Shown: positions 31,604 to 40,066, counted from the first letter of the stretch. The stretch: DNA of 41,988 bases from NAT127 sp034717695 (GCA_034717695.1 JAYELS010000020.1:1-41988); one strand, 5' to 3'. Numbers and translations: made by a program. The notes: generated by a model from the letters alone, not told the origin.

Positions 31604-32953
31604 TCAGTGAATGAGGCCCTGGAGGAATGTGGCGGCGATGAGCAGAGGGCAGACGATCCGCACGTAGGGGGGCCAGATCTTCCAGAAAAGGCCCGCCGCC
31701 TCCCCCTGGCTGGCGCGGATCTCCGCCAGCAGGCGGTCGCGGTGGATCGCCCAGCCGGCGAACAGGCACAGGGCGATGCCCACCAGGGGTTGGCTGTACT
31801 CGGTGGTGACGGTGACCACCAGACCGAACAGCGGGTCGAAAAAGCAGGCGATCAGGGCGGTCGCGGCAAAGACCGCAATGCCGATCAGCCAGCTGGCCGG
31901 CCCCCTGGCAAGCGGGGTCTTTTCCACCGCGAGGGCCACCGGTACCTCCAGCATCGAGATCGACGAGGTCAGCGCGGCGATGGCCAGCAGGGCAAAGAAG
32001 GCCAGCGCCACCAGGTCGCCCCACTGGGCCATCGAGCCGAACAGGGCCGGCAACACCTGAAAGATGAGATCGGGGCCGGCGATCAATTCGCCGCCGGCGT
32101 GAATCTCGATACCCTGGCGTTGCGCGACGAACATTGCCGGGATGACCAGCAGGCCGGCGAGAAACGCCACCAGGGTGTCGATGCCGGTGATCATGGCGCC
32201 CACCACCGGAAGGTTCTCCTTGCTGTCGAGGTAAGAGGCGTAGACCAGCATGGTACCGACCCCCAGGGACAGGGAGAAAAACGCCTGCCCGAGGGCGCTC
32301 ACCAGCAGCGCGGGGTCGAGGATGCGGGCGATATCGGGAACCAGATAGAGGCGCAGTCCCGCCAGCGCCCCCGGCTGGGTCAGCACGTAGCCGATCAGCG
32401 CCAGCAGCAGGATCAGCAGGGCCGGCATCAGCCGGGTCGACCAGCGCTCGATGCCGTTGCGCACCCCGCCGCTCACCACCAGCACCGTCAGCACGGCGAA
32501 GAGCGCCGCCGACGCCAGGTCGCGGCCGAGGCTGGCGGTGGCGAACCACCCGCTCATTGATGGCCAACCCAATACCCTGGCGATGGCCGCGCACAACTGC
32601 GCCAGCACCCAGCCTGCCACCAGGGTGTAGAAGCCGAGGATGGCGCTCGCCACCAGCACCGCATAGCCGCCGGTCAGGCGGGCGGCGAGGCGGGTGGGGG
32701 CGTTGCTCGCCAGGCCCTCCAGCGCCGAGTAGATGTTGGCCCGGGTGTGGCGGCCGATCACCAGCTCCGCCATCAGCGCCGGGTAGGCGAGGACGAAGGC
32801 CAGTATCAGGTAGATGGCGACGAAGGCCCCGCCACCGTTGCCGGCGGCATTGGTGGGGAATCCCCAGACATTACCGAGCCCCACGGCGGAGCCGGTGGCG
32901 GCGAGGACGAAGCCGATGCGCGAGGAGAATTCGCCACGGGAGCCTTGCAGCAA
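31604..32953 (-). CDS. Sodium-dependent transporter, NSS (LeuT-fold) family
   Basis: 449 residues, about 11 to 12 membrane segments. TM1 holds GSAVGLGNVWGFPTNAAGNG, the Na+ and substrate-binding region of the family; TM6 contains SLSLGVGTMLVYASYL. Members import amino acids or related compounds with Na+. In LeuT the TM1 motif is NVWRFP with a gating Arg; here it is NVWGFP. The substrate cannot be predicted. Tail-to-tail with the SDR gene, leaving no room for a separate terminator. Confidence 0.9.
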   Translation of the reverse strand: MLQGSRGEFSSRIGFVLAATGSAVGLGNVWGFPTNAAGNGGGAFVAIYLILAFVLAYPALMAELVIGRHTRANIYSALEGLASNAPTRLAARLTGGYAVLVASAILGFYTLVAGWVLAQLCAAIARVLGWPSMSGWFATASLGRDLASAALFAVLTVLVVSGGVRNGIERWSTRLMPALLILLLALIGYVLTQPGALAGLRLYLVPDIARILDPALLVSALGQAFFSLSLGVGTMLVYASYLDSKENLPVVGAMITGIDTLVAFLAGLLVIPAMFVAQRQGIEIHAGGELIAGPDLIFQVLPALFGSMAQWGDLVALAFFALLAIAALTSSISMLEVPVALAVEKTPLARGPASWLIGIAVFAATALIACFFDPLFGLVVTVTTEYSQPLVGIALCLFAGWAIHRDRLLAEIRASQGEAAGLFWKIWPPYVRIVCPLLIAATFLQGLIH

Positions 32954-32985
32954 GGGAGTGTCTCGGTGCCGTTGGTGGGTGGTGA

Positions 32986-33013
32986 CGGCGCTCCGCCCGG
33001 GGCCGGAGCGCCG
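32986..33013. terminator. GC-rich hairpin after the UspA gene
   Basis: CGGCGCTCCG (32986-32995) and CGGAGCGCCG (33004-33013) form a perfect 10-bp stem, 10 nt after the stop of the minus-strand UspA gene and before the transporter start. There is no U-run on the minus strand, like the hairpin after dxs, so it may be an mRNA 3'-end stabiliser or a weak terminator. Confidence 0.5.
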
Positions 33014-33023
33014 CGAACGGGGG

Positions 33024-33827
33024 CTAGACGATGACCAGCAGGTCGTGCTCGATGGTCATGAGGATGTCCCCGAGCTTGCGACCCCGCATGGCGGCGCGAA
33101 TCCCGGTGCGCCGGGTGGCGCCGACGATGAACATGTCGGGGTCGAGTTCCCTGGCCACCTCGTGGAGGACGCTGTAGACCTCGCCGGCCTTGAGGTGAAT
33201 GCGCTCATTGGGGATGCCGGTCAGTTCCACCAGGCGGCCCCGGTCGGGGTAGTTCATGGAATCCTGGTAGGCATTCACCAAGTGGAGCTCGCCGCCGTAC
33301 ATCTGGCTGGCGACGCGCCCGGCCTCGAGGATGCGCTGGTTGAGGTCGCTCAGCTCCCGGGCCTGCAGGTCCATGGAGACCACCACCGGCCGGCCCTTGG
33401 GTGCCCGGGCGGACTGCACCACGCTCACCGGCAGGGGGGAGTTGCGCACCAGGTACCAGAATTCATCGCTGAAGGACTTGTTGGCACTTTTCCCCGGATG
33501 GGACACCAGAATCGAGCGGGCACTGATCTGGGCGGCGGAGTAGAGGATTGCATCGGCCCATTCCCGGCTCCAGGAAATCCGCACCTGGGGGCTGAGCTTG
33601 GCGTCGGCGAGGCGGGCCTTGAGGGTGGACAGCCACTCGTCGTCCCGGTACACGGCGGCGTTGTCGGCGCGGGTGTCGGTGCTCGACGGGTCGACCGCCA
33701 CCAGCAGGGTGACCTCGGGCAGTTCGGTGAAGGGGCTGTTGCGGGCGATGTTTTCGACCCGATCCACGGCGGGCTGCTGGGAGGCGGCGGGATTGACCAC
33801 GATTAACATTTTCTCTTGCGTTGCCAC
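33024..33827 (-). CDS. Tandem universal stress protein (UspE-like)
   Basis: About 267 residues forming two Usp domains (about 1-140 and 145-267). The second ends DMFIVGATRRTGIRAAMRGR, then LGDILMTIEHDLLVIV, the place of the ATP loop GxxG-x9-GS. The second Gly and the final GS are not kept, so nucleotide binding may be lost, as in UspE-type proteins. GTG 33827 is preferred because GAGGA lies 8 nt upstream; ATG 33809 would shorten it by six residues. Single gene with its own presumed promoter. Confidence 0.85.
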   Translation of the reverse strand: MATQEKMLIVVNPAASQQPAVDRVENIARNSPFTELPEVTLLVAVDPSSTDTRADNAAVYRDDEWLSTLKARLADAKLSPQVRISWSREWADAILYSAAQISARSILVSHPGKSANKSFSDEFWYLVRNSPLPVSVVQSARAPKGRPVVVSMDLQARELSDLNQRILEAGRVASQMYGGELHLVNAYQDSMNYPDRGRLVELTGIPNERIHLKAGEVYSVLHEVARELDPDMFIVGATRRTGIRAAMRGRKLGDILMTIEHDLLVIV

Positions 33828-33969
33828 GGCGATATTCCTCGTACCAAGTGAGTTTTTACAGGGTAGCCCCGAACCAGCGGCGACGACCTGATCTGGAACA
33901 GCATAGTAACGCCGGGGCCTGCCGCCGGCAAAGCTCCAGGGTGCGCGGGGCGTTGAAAAAACCGGGCCG

Positions 33970-35037
33970 TCAGGGCAGGTTGCGCAGGGTCCAGTCGAGT
34001 ACCTGCCCGTAGGGGGCGGGCAGCAGCGGGCGCAGCTGGTCGAGGGCCTCCCCAAGGCGCGCGGGTGAGGGGGCGCAAAGATTGAGGTGGCCCACCTTGC
34101 GGCCGGGGCGTACGTCCTTGCCGTACCAGTACAGTTCCACCTCGGGAATGGCGAGCCAGCGATCGTCCCGCTCGGTGCCGAGCAGGTTGATCATCACCGT
34201 CAGGCCCTTGGCGGACGGGGTCACCAGGGGCAGGCCGCTGATCGCCCGCAGGTGGCTCTCGAACTGGCTGACACTTGCCCCCGCCTGGGTCCAGTGGCCA
34301 CTGTTGTGGACCCGGGGCGCCAGCTCGTTGATCAGCAGCCGGTCGCCGACCCGGAAGCACTCCATGGCCATCACCCCGACGTAGTCGAGGTGGTCGAGCA
34401 GGGCGCCGAGCATGGCCTCGGCCTGGGCCTTGAGGGGCGCGAGGCGGTCGAGGGGGGCGATGGACGCGGCGAGGATCCCCGAGGTGTGCAGGTTCAGGGC
34501 GAGGGGATAAAAGTGTTTGCTGCCGTCGCCGCCGCGCATCCCCACCAGGGAGACTTCCTCGTCGAAATCGATGGCGCTCTCGGCGATGGCGGCATCGTGC
34601 CAACCGGCGGGAATTTCCGTCCCCTCCGCCTGTCGCAGCCAGTGCTGGCCCTTGCCGTCATAACCCCCCATGCGCCGCTTGAGCAGTACCCGATCGCCGA
34701 TGGCGGCGAACAGGTCGGCGGCGCGGGTGGCGGTGGTCACCGCCTGCCAGGGGGCGGTGGCGAGGCCGAGGTCATCCATCAGGGTCTTCTGGGAGAGGCG
34801 GTCCGCCAGGCGGCCGAACACCGGGCGATTGATGAAGCGGGGGTGAACGGCGAGGGCGCGGGTGGCGGCGGAGTCCGGCCAGTGCTCGATCTCCGGGGTG
34901 ACGATGTCGTCGGGGGCGAGACGGGGTGCCAGGTCGCCGTCGAGGGCCACCGGGATCACCTCGATGGCGAGCGGCAGGCCAGCATGGCGCAGCATGGCGC
35001 CGAGCTGTCCGGCGCCGAGAACCCAGACTCTGCTCAC
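33970..35037 (-). CDS. purK: N5-carboxyaminoimidazole ribonucleotide synthase
   Basis: 355 residues (E. coli 355). ATP-grasp enzyme with WVLGAGQLGAML at the N-terminus, LLKRRMGGYDGKGQHWL as the ATP-binding loop and LINELAPRVHNSGHWT in the active site. PurK makes N5-CAIR from AIR, ATP and bicarbonate. The ATG overlaps the purE stop by four bases. A T6 run follows the stop, but no convincing stem precedes it. Confidence 0.96.
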   Translation of the reverse strand: MSRVWVLGAGQLGAMLRHAGLPLAIEVIPVALDGDLAPRLAPDDIVTPEIEHWPDSAATRALAVHPRFINRPVFGRLADRLSQKTLMDDLGLATAPWQAVTTATRAADLFAAIGDRVLLKRRMGGYDGKGQHWLRQAEGTEIPAGWHDAAIAESAIDFDEEVSLVGMRGGDGSKHFYPLALNLHTSGILAASIAPLDRLAPLKAQAEAMLGALLDHLDYVGVMAMECFRVGDRLLINELAPRVHNSGHWTQAGASVSQFESHLRAISGLPLVTPSAKGLTVMINLLGTERDDRWLAIPEVELYWYGKDVRPGRKVGHLNLCAPSPARLGEALDQLRPLLPAPYGQVLDWTLRNLP

Positions 35038-35522
35038 GACCGCGGGTCCGGGTGATCCAGTACGTCGTCGCTCTGGGCGCGGCGGAAGTCGTCGAGGCGG
35101 CTGGCGAGGGCGCTGTCCCGCAGGGCGAGGATCTGCGCCGCCAAGAGGCCGGCATTGAAGGCGCCGGCGGTGCCGATGGCGAGGGTGCCGACGGCGATGC
35201 CCTTGGGCATCTGGACGATGGACAGCAGGCTGTCCATGCCGTTCAGGGCCTTGCTCTGCACCGGCACGCCGAGCACCGGCAGGCGGGTCTTGGCGGCGAT
35301 CATGCCGGGCAGGTGGGCGGCCCCGCCGGCGCCGGCGATGATGATCTCAAAGCCCTGATCCACCGCGCCGCTGGCGAAGCTGAACAGCTTGTCGGGGGTG
35401 CGGTGGGCGGACACCACCTCCACATGGTAGGGAACGCCGAGCCGGTCGAGGGCCTCGGCCGCCGCCTCCATGGTGGGCCAGTCGCTGCGCGAGCCCATGA
35501 TGATGGCCACTTTTGCTTGCAT
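35034..35522 (-). CDS. purE: N5-carboxyaminoimidazole ribonucleotide mutase
   Basis: 162 residues (E. coli 169). Class I PurE motifs: IIMGSRSDWPTM, VVSAHRTPDKL and AGAGGAAHLPGMIAAKT. It converts N5-CAIR to CAIR in purine synthesis. ATG 35522 is chosen (GGAG 6 nt upstream) over an in-frame GTG at 35534 that overlaps that site. It lies 24 nt after the bicarbonate permease gene, so a shared transcript is possible. Confidence 0.96.
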   Translation of the reverse strand: MQAKVAIIMGSRSDWPTMEAAAEALDRLGVPYHVEVVSAHRTPDKLFSFASGAVDQGFEIIIAGAGGAAHLPGMIAAKTRLPVLGVPVQSKALNGMDSLLSIVQMPKGIAVGTLAIGTAGAFNAGLLAAQILALRDSALASRLDDFRRAQSDDVLDHPDPRS

Positions 35523-35546
35523 CGGTGTCTCCACGAAACCGCGTCC

Positions 35547-36488
35547 TCATCCGCCTTGGCCAAACCCGGCGAGGAACTGGTGATACAGGGGGATACCCAG
35601 CGTCACGTTGAGCGGAAAGGTAATCCCCAGTGAAACAAACATGGCAAGGCCGATATCCGCCTCCTTGATGGCACCCCGCACGGCCGCGGGGGCGGCGATG
35701 TAGGAGGCGCTGGCGGTCAGGGTTGCCAGGATCAACGCGGAACCGGCAGGCAACCCCAACAGGTGGCCCGCCGCCGCGCCCGCGAAGGCTAAAACAAAAG
35801 GGGCCGCGAGGGCAAACACTATCAGTCGCCAGTGGTGTTTCGGGAACGGAAACAGGCACTTGGCGGTGCACAGGCCCATCTCCAGGAGGAACAGGGCGAG
35901 CAGCCCCTTGAAGGCGGTGAGGAACAGGGGCGCCACCGACTCGGCCCGCTCGGCGCCGTAGAGGTAGCCGATGATGACGCCGCCGGCGAGGAGGATCACC
36001 CCGCGGCTGGTGAAGGCCTCGTGGAGCACCGCCAGGGTGTCGCCCCGGTCGCCGCTCAGGCGCCGGTAGAGAATGATGGCGACGATGATCGCCGGCAGCT
36101 CCATCAACACCAGGTAGAGGATGGCCTGGGGCGCGACCGCGAGGCCCCGGGATTCGACGTAGGCGAGCACCACCGCGAAGGTGCCCGCGCTCACCGAGCC
36201 GTAGTGGGCGGCGATGCTGGCGCTGTTGGCGGGGTCGAGGCGCACCAGGCGGCGCAGCACCGGGTAGCAGGCGAGGGGAATCAGGGCGCCGAGCACCGCC
36301 ACCGTCAGCAGTTCCGGCACCAGGTGCCAGGCGAGGTTGCCGTGGAGGGCGAGGCCGCCCTTGAGGCCGATGGTGAGCATCAGCAGGATGCTGAGGGTGT
36401 CGTAGGCGGCCTTGGGGACTTGCAGATCGGAACGGGCGAGTCCGGCGAGCACGCCGAGGGCAAAGAAGGTGACGACGATATCGGGCAT
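35547..36488 (-). CDS. Sodium-dependent bicarbonate transport family permease (SbtA-like)
   Basis: 313 residues, about ten membrane segments. It carries family segments such as LLMLTIGLKGGLALHG near residue 40, AHYGSVSAGTFAVVLAY and TASASYIAAPAAVRGAIKEA near the end, typical of the SbtA (DUF897) family. Cyanobacterial SbtA imports bicarbonate with Na+; heterotrophic relatives are less studied. It is divergent from a LysR-type gene and upstream of purE-purK, whose first step uses bicarbonate. ATG 36488 has AGGA 7 nt upstream. Confidence 0.87.
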   Translation of the reverse strand: MPDIVVTFFALGVLAGLARSDLQVPKAAYDTLSILLMLTIGLKGGLALHGNLAWHLVPELLTVAVLGALIPLACYPVLRRLVRLDPANSASIAAHYGSVSAGTFAVVLAYVESRGLAVAPQAILYLVLMELPAIIVAIILYRRLSGDRGDTLAVLHEAFTSRGVILLAGGVIIGYLYGAERAESVAPLFLTAFKGLLALFLLEMGLCTAKCLFPFPKHHWRLIVFALAAPFVLAFAGAAAGHLLGLPAGSALILATLTASASYIAAPAAVRGAIKEADIGLAMFVSLGITFPLNVTLGIPLYHQFLAGFGQGG

Positions 36489-36535
36489 GGGGGATTCCTG
36501 AAGGGGGCGGATCGCCGCTATTGTCCCCGGCACGG

Positions 36536-36584
36536 ACTATAGTATCTAATTAATTAATCGTGCATTTAGTATAGATTATTATCA
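36536..36584. promoter_or_regulatory. Divergent regulatory region of the permease and LysR genes
   Basis: An AT-rich 49-bp patch in otherwise GC-rich DNA. It has TATAGT on the minus strand (36541-36536) as a good -10 for the permease, preceded by no clear -35, as expected for activator-dependent promoters. The run TAATTAATTAAT (36547-36558) and the distal CTATA (36537-36541)/TATAG (36570-36574) inverted repeat are plausible LysR-type operator elements. Confidence 0.55.
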
Positions 36585-37544
36585 ATGAACGTTCGCCATC
36601 TCACCTTTCGCCTGCTCCAGGTCTACGTCGCCGTGGTGCGCTCCGGGTCCATTTCCCGGGCGGCGGCGGAGCTGCACCTTACCCAGCCCACCGTTTCCCA
36701 GCAGTTGAAGCGCCTCGCCGAGGCGGTGGGCGCGGAACTCCTGGAGCACCGGGATGGCGGCCTCAAGCCCACCTTTGCGGGGGAGGAGCTGTTCCGCGCC
36801 GCGGGCGATGTGCTCGGTCGCTTCGAGGACTTTGCCGGCCGCCTGGGGGACGCCCGCGCCGGGGTGCGGGGCCGCTTCAGCATCGGCGTGGTGACCACCG
36901 CCAAGTATGTGTTGCCGCGCCTGCTGGGGCCCTTCTGCCAGCACTTCCCCGAGGTGGAGGTCACCATCCACGTGGGCAATCGGGGGCAGGTGCTGGAGCG
37001 CCACCACGGCGGTGCCGACGACCTCTACCTGTTCAGCCATCCCCCCGCCGGGCAGCACACCCTGGCGGGGCGCTTTCTCGCCAACCCCCTGGTGCTGATC
37101 GCCCCCGAGGGGCACTGGGCGGTGGGCCGCGCGGGCCTGGCCCTGGAGGACCTCCGGGACGAGCGCTTTTTGTTCCGCGAACCCGGCAGCGCCACCCGCC
37201 TGGTGTTCGAAAACTGGCTGAGGGACCACCGCATCCAGCTGTCGCGGATCATGCAGGTGGAGAGCAACGAGGTGATCCGTATGGGGGTGGAGTCGGGGCT
37301 CGGCCTTGCGGTGCTGTCGGAGCACACCATCTCGGCGGGCAGCGAGAGGCTCGCGGTGCTCGACGTCGCCGGTTTTCCCCTCGGCAGTCACTGGTACCTG
37401 GTGTGCCACGGCAACCGCCGCCTGCCCGCCGCCGCCCGCCAGTTCGTGCGCTACGTGGACAGCCACCTGGGGGAGTGTGTCGACCATCGCTATATCCGCA
37501 ACGAGCTGGGGCCGATCCTCGGCCACCTGGCTGCGCAGGAGTAG
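36585..37544 (+). CDS. LysR-family transcriptional regulator (CbbR/CmpR-like)
   Basis: 319 residues. N-terminal winged helix-turn-helix (about 1-65, VRSGSISRAAAELHLTQPTV, SQQLKRL) and a C-terminal periplasmic-binding-like effector domain (about 90-300). The N-terminal style (NVRHLTFRLLQVYVAV) and the GRFSIGVVTTAKYVLPRLLG segment resemble CbbR/CmpR regulators of carbon fixation and bicarbonate uptake. Divergence from an SbtA-type permease supports control of that gene. Effector unknown. Confidence 0.88.
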   Translation: MNVRHLTFRLLQVYVAVVRSGSISRAAAELHLTQPTVSQQLKRLAEAVGAELLEHRDGGLKPTFAGEELFRAAGDVLGRFEDFAGRLGDARAGVRGRFSIGVVTTAKYVLPRLLGPFCQHFPEVEVTIHVGNRGQVLERHHGGADDLYLFSHPPAGQHTLAGRFLANPLVLIAPEGHWAVGRAGLALEDLRDERFLFREPGSATRLVFENWLRDHRIQLSRIMQVESNEVIRMGVESGLGLAVLSEHTISAGSERLAVLDVAGFPLGSHWYLVCHGNRRLPAAARQFVRYVDSHLGECVDHRYIRNELGPILGHLAAQE

Positions 37545-37582
37545 GGCGCCGTACCGCACTCGCCTGCGTGGGCTGCTTGCCT

Positions 37583-37619
37583 ATTGATAAAATCTATTAG
37601 ATTGTTGGCCAGAATCAAC
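37583..37619 (+). promoter_or_regulatory. Possible OxyR-binding site upstream of katG
   Basis: ATTGATAAAATCTAT (37583-37597) fits the half-site ATAG-N-T-NNN-A-N-CTAT with one mismatch. Seven bases later TTGGCCAGAATCAAC (37605-37619) fits the second half poorly. The 37-bp unit ends exactly at the proposed -35, the placement used by OxyR when activating. Also present is the perfect palindrome AATCTATTAGATT (37591-37603). Suggestive only. Confidence 0.4.
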
Positions 37620-37647
37620 TTGCTTAAAAATTGAAAAGTGCTAGAAC
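37620..37647 (+). promoter_or_regulatory. Candidate katG promoter
   Basis: TTGCTT (37620-37625) and TAGAAC (37642-37647) are 16 nt apart. The predicted leader is long, about 150 nt to the ATG at 37802. The region is clearly more AT-rich than its surroundings. Confidence 0.5.
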
Positions 37648-37801
37648 TTGAACACAAGGTGCCTTGACGAAGCCTGCTGTGAAAGAGTGTCTTCCTCTCG
37701 CAGTAACACAACCGCCAACAAGCGCTGTTACCGTCAAGAATTGCCAGCGGATCGACGTTCTGATAACAGGATCAACTAACCAAAAAGTACAGGAGAAAGC
37801 C

Positions 37802-39994
37802 ATGAGCGACCACAATCAAAACACCCCGGGGGCAGGTAAATGCCCGGTGATGCACGGTGGTAAGACCGCAGTTGGATCGTCAAACATGGACTGGTGGCCC
37901 AACGCCCTCAATCTCGACATTCTTCACCAGCATGACCGTAAAACAAATCCCATGGGCGAGGCGTTCAACTACGCCGAAGAATTCAAGAAGCTGGACCTGG
38001 AAGCGGTCAAGAGCGACCTTCGTGCATTGATGACCGACAGCCAGGACTGGTGGCCGGCGGACTGGGGACATTACGGCGGCCTCATGATCCGCATGGCCTG
38101 GCACGCCGCCGGCACCTACCGTATCGCAGACGGCCGCGGCGGTGCGGGCACTGGAAATCAGCGCTTTGCGCCCATCAATAGCTGGCCCGACAACGTCAAT
38201 CTGGACAAGGCCCGCCGCCTGCTTTGGCCGATCAAGAAAAAGTATGGAAATAAACTGTCCTGGGCCGATCTGCTTATCCTGGCCGGTACCATGGCCTATG
38301 AATCCATGGGCCTGAAGGTCTACGGTTTCGCTGGCGGTCGCGAGGATATCTGGCATCCGGAAAAGGACATCGATTGGGGATCCGAGAAGGAGTGGCTGGG
38401 TAAAGGCGAAGACCGGATGCACAGCGACAAGCAGGATGCACTGGACAACCCCCTGGCCGCGGTACAGATGGGGCTCATCTACGTCAATCCTGAAGGCGTG
38501 GATGGCAAGCCCGATCCCCTGCGGACGGCCGTTGATGTCCGCCTGACCTTTGCTCGCATGGCGATGAACGACGAGGAGACCGTGGCGCTCACCGCAGGCG
38601 GCCATACCGTGGGTAAATGCCATGGCAATGGGGACGCCTCGGTGATTGGGCCGGACCCGGAAGCCGCTGGCATCGATGAGCAGGGCCTCGGGTGGCGCAA
38701 TCCCAAGGGTAAGGGTTGTGGCCGTGATACCGTCACCAGCGGCATCGAAGGCGCCTGGACCACCCACCCTACCAAGTGGGACAACGGTTACTTCTATCTC
38801 TTGTTCAACTACGAATGGGAGCTCAAGAAAAGCCCGGCGGGGGCATGGCAGTGGGAGCCGATCAATATCAAGGAAGAAGACAAGCCCGTCGACGTGGAGG
38901 ATCCGTCCATCCGTTACAACCCCATCATGACTGACGCCGACATGGCCATGATCAAGGATCCGGCGTATCGCGAGATTTCCGAACGCTTCTACAAGGATCC
39001 TGACTATTTCTCCGAGGTCTTTGCCCGTGCCTGGTTCAAGCTGACCCACCGGGATCTGGGGCCAAAGAGCCGATACCTGGGGCCCGATGTGCCCAAGGAA
39101 GATTTGATCTGGCAAGATCCTGTCCCCACCGTGGACTACACCCTGAGCGACTCCGAGATCGCCGACCTGAAGGGGAAAATTCTCGCCAGTGGCCTCAGTG
39201 TCGCGGAACTGGTGTCCACTGCGTGGGATAGTGCCCGGACCTTCCGTTGTTCCGACTACCGTGGGGGCGCCAATGGCGGCCGCATTCGCCTGGCCCCGCA
39301 AAAGGACTGGGAGGGCAACGAGCCGGAGCGGCTGCAAAAGGTCCTCGGCGTGCTAGAGGGTATCCAGGCGGGGCTGGCCAAAAAAATCAGCATGGCTGAC
39401 TTGATCGTTCTCGGTGGTTCTGCTGCGGTTGAGAAGGCAGCCCGCGACGCAGGTGTTGATCTCACTGTGCCCTTCGCATCTGGCCGTGGCGATGCGACCG
39501 AGGAAATGACTGACGCGGAAGCCTTTGCTCCCCTTGAACCTCTCCACGACGGCTATCGCAATTGGCTGAAGAAAGACTATGCGGTGTCGGCGGAAGAACT
39601 GCTGCTCGACCGCACCCAGTTGATGGGGCTGACTGCTCCGGAAATGACCGTGCTCGTGGGTGGTATGCGGGTGCTGGGCACTAACCACGGTGGCGCCAAA
39701 CACGGCGTGTTTACTGATCGAGAAGGCGTTTTGTCGAACGATTTTTTCGTCAACCTGACTGACATGAATTACACTTGGAAGCCTGCAGGTGGCAACCTTT
39801 ACAAGGTGTGCGACCGCAAGACCGGTGCTCAGAAGTGGACTGCAACCCGGGTAGACCTGGTGTTTGGCTCAAACTCCATTCTGCGCGCCTACGCCGAGGT
39901 GTATGCCCAGGACGACAACCGGGAGAAGTTTGTCAGGGACTTCGTCAAGGCTTGGGCCAAGGTGATGAACGCCGACCGCTTCGATCTGGCCTGA
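37802..39994 (+). CDS. katG: Catalase-peroxidase
   Basis: 730 residues (E. coli 726). The N-terminal haem domain has the distal Arg97-Trp100-His101 in MIRMAWHAAGTYR and the proximal His in TAGGHTVGKCHG. Trp100, the Tyr in LIYVNPEG and the Met in ARMAMNDEE would form the covalent Met-Tyr-Trp adduct needed for catalase activity. A second, haem-free domain follows from about residue 420. It destroys hydrogen peroxide in the cytoplasm. The start ATG has AGGAGA upstream; in-frame extension to 37664 is not conserved. GC content looks lower than in flanking genes. Confidence 0.97.
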   Translation: MSDHNQNTPGAGKCPVMHGGKTAVGSSNMDWWPNALNLDILHQHDRKTNPMGEAFNYAEEFKKLDLEAVKSDLRALMTDSQDWWPADWGHYGGLMIRMAWHAAGTYRIADGRGGAGTGNQRFAPINSWPDNVNLDKARRLLWPIKKKYGNKLSWADLLILAGTMAYESMGLKVYGFAGGREDIWHPEKDIDWGSEKEWLGKGEDRMHSDKQDALDNPLAAVQMGLIYVNPEGVDGKPDPLRTAVDVRLTFARMAMNDEETVALTAGGHTVGKCHGNGDASVIGPDPEAAGIDEQGLGWRNPKGKGCGRDTVTSGIEGAWTTHPTKWDNGYFYLLFNYEWELKKSPAGAWQWEPINIKEEDKPVDVEDPSIRYNPIMTDADMAMIKDPAYREISERFYKDPDYFSEVFARAWFKLTHRDLGPKSRYLGPDVPKEDLIWQDPVPTVDYTLSDSEIADLKGKILASGLSVAELVSTAWDSARTFRCSDYRGGANGGRIRLAPQKDWEGNEPERLQKVLGVLEGIQAGLAKKISMADLIVLGGSAAVEKAARDAGVDLTVPFASGRGDATEEMTDAEAFAPLEPLHDGYRNWLKKDYAVSAEELLLDRTQLMGLTAPEMTVLVGGMRVLGTNHGGAKHGVFTDREGVLSNDFFVNLTDMNYTWKPAGGNLYKVCDRKTGAQKWTATRVDLVFGSNSILRAYAEVYAQDDNREKFVRDFVKAWAKVMNADRFDLA

Positions 39995-40010
39995 TCTCCT
40001 GCCATCCAGC

Positions 40011-40042
40011 AAACCCCGGGCGCCGTCGAGCGCCCGGGGTTT
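40011..40042. terminator. Bidirectional terminator between katG and the Cys-rich protein gene
   Basis: AAACCCCGGGCG (40011-40022), an 8-nt loop, and CGCCCGGGGTTT (40031-40042) form a perfect 12-bp stem with A3 and T3 at its ends, 16 nt after the katG stop and 24 nt from the stop of the convergent gene. Confidence 0.8.
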
Positions 40043-40066
40043 GCACTATTCGTCTATCCTGCCCTG

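Noticed and set aside
33950..33969. T6 run after the purK stop as a terminator
   Set aside because: The T-run is clear, but no stable stem precedes it on the minus strand.
37664..37801. Possible N-terminal extension of KatG from a TTG at 37664
   Set aside because: The family N-terminus begins at the ATG at 37802 with a good ribosome binding site; the extension has no conserved features and would lie in the leader.
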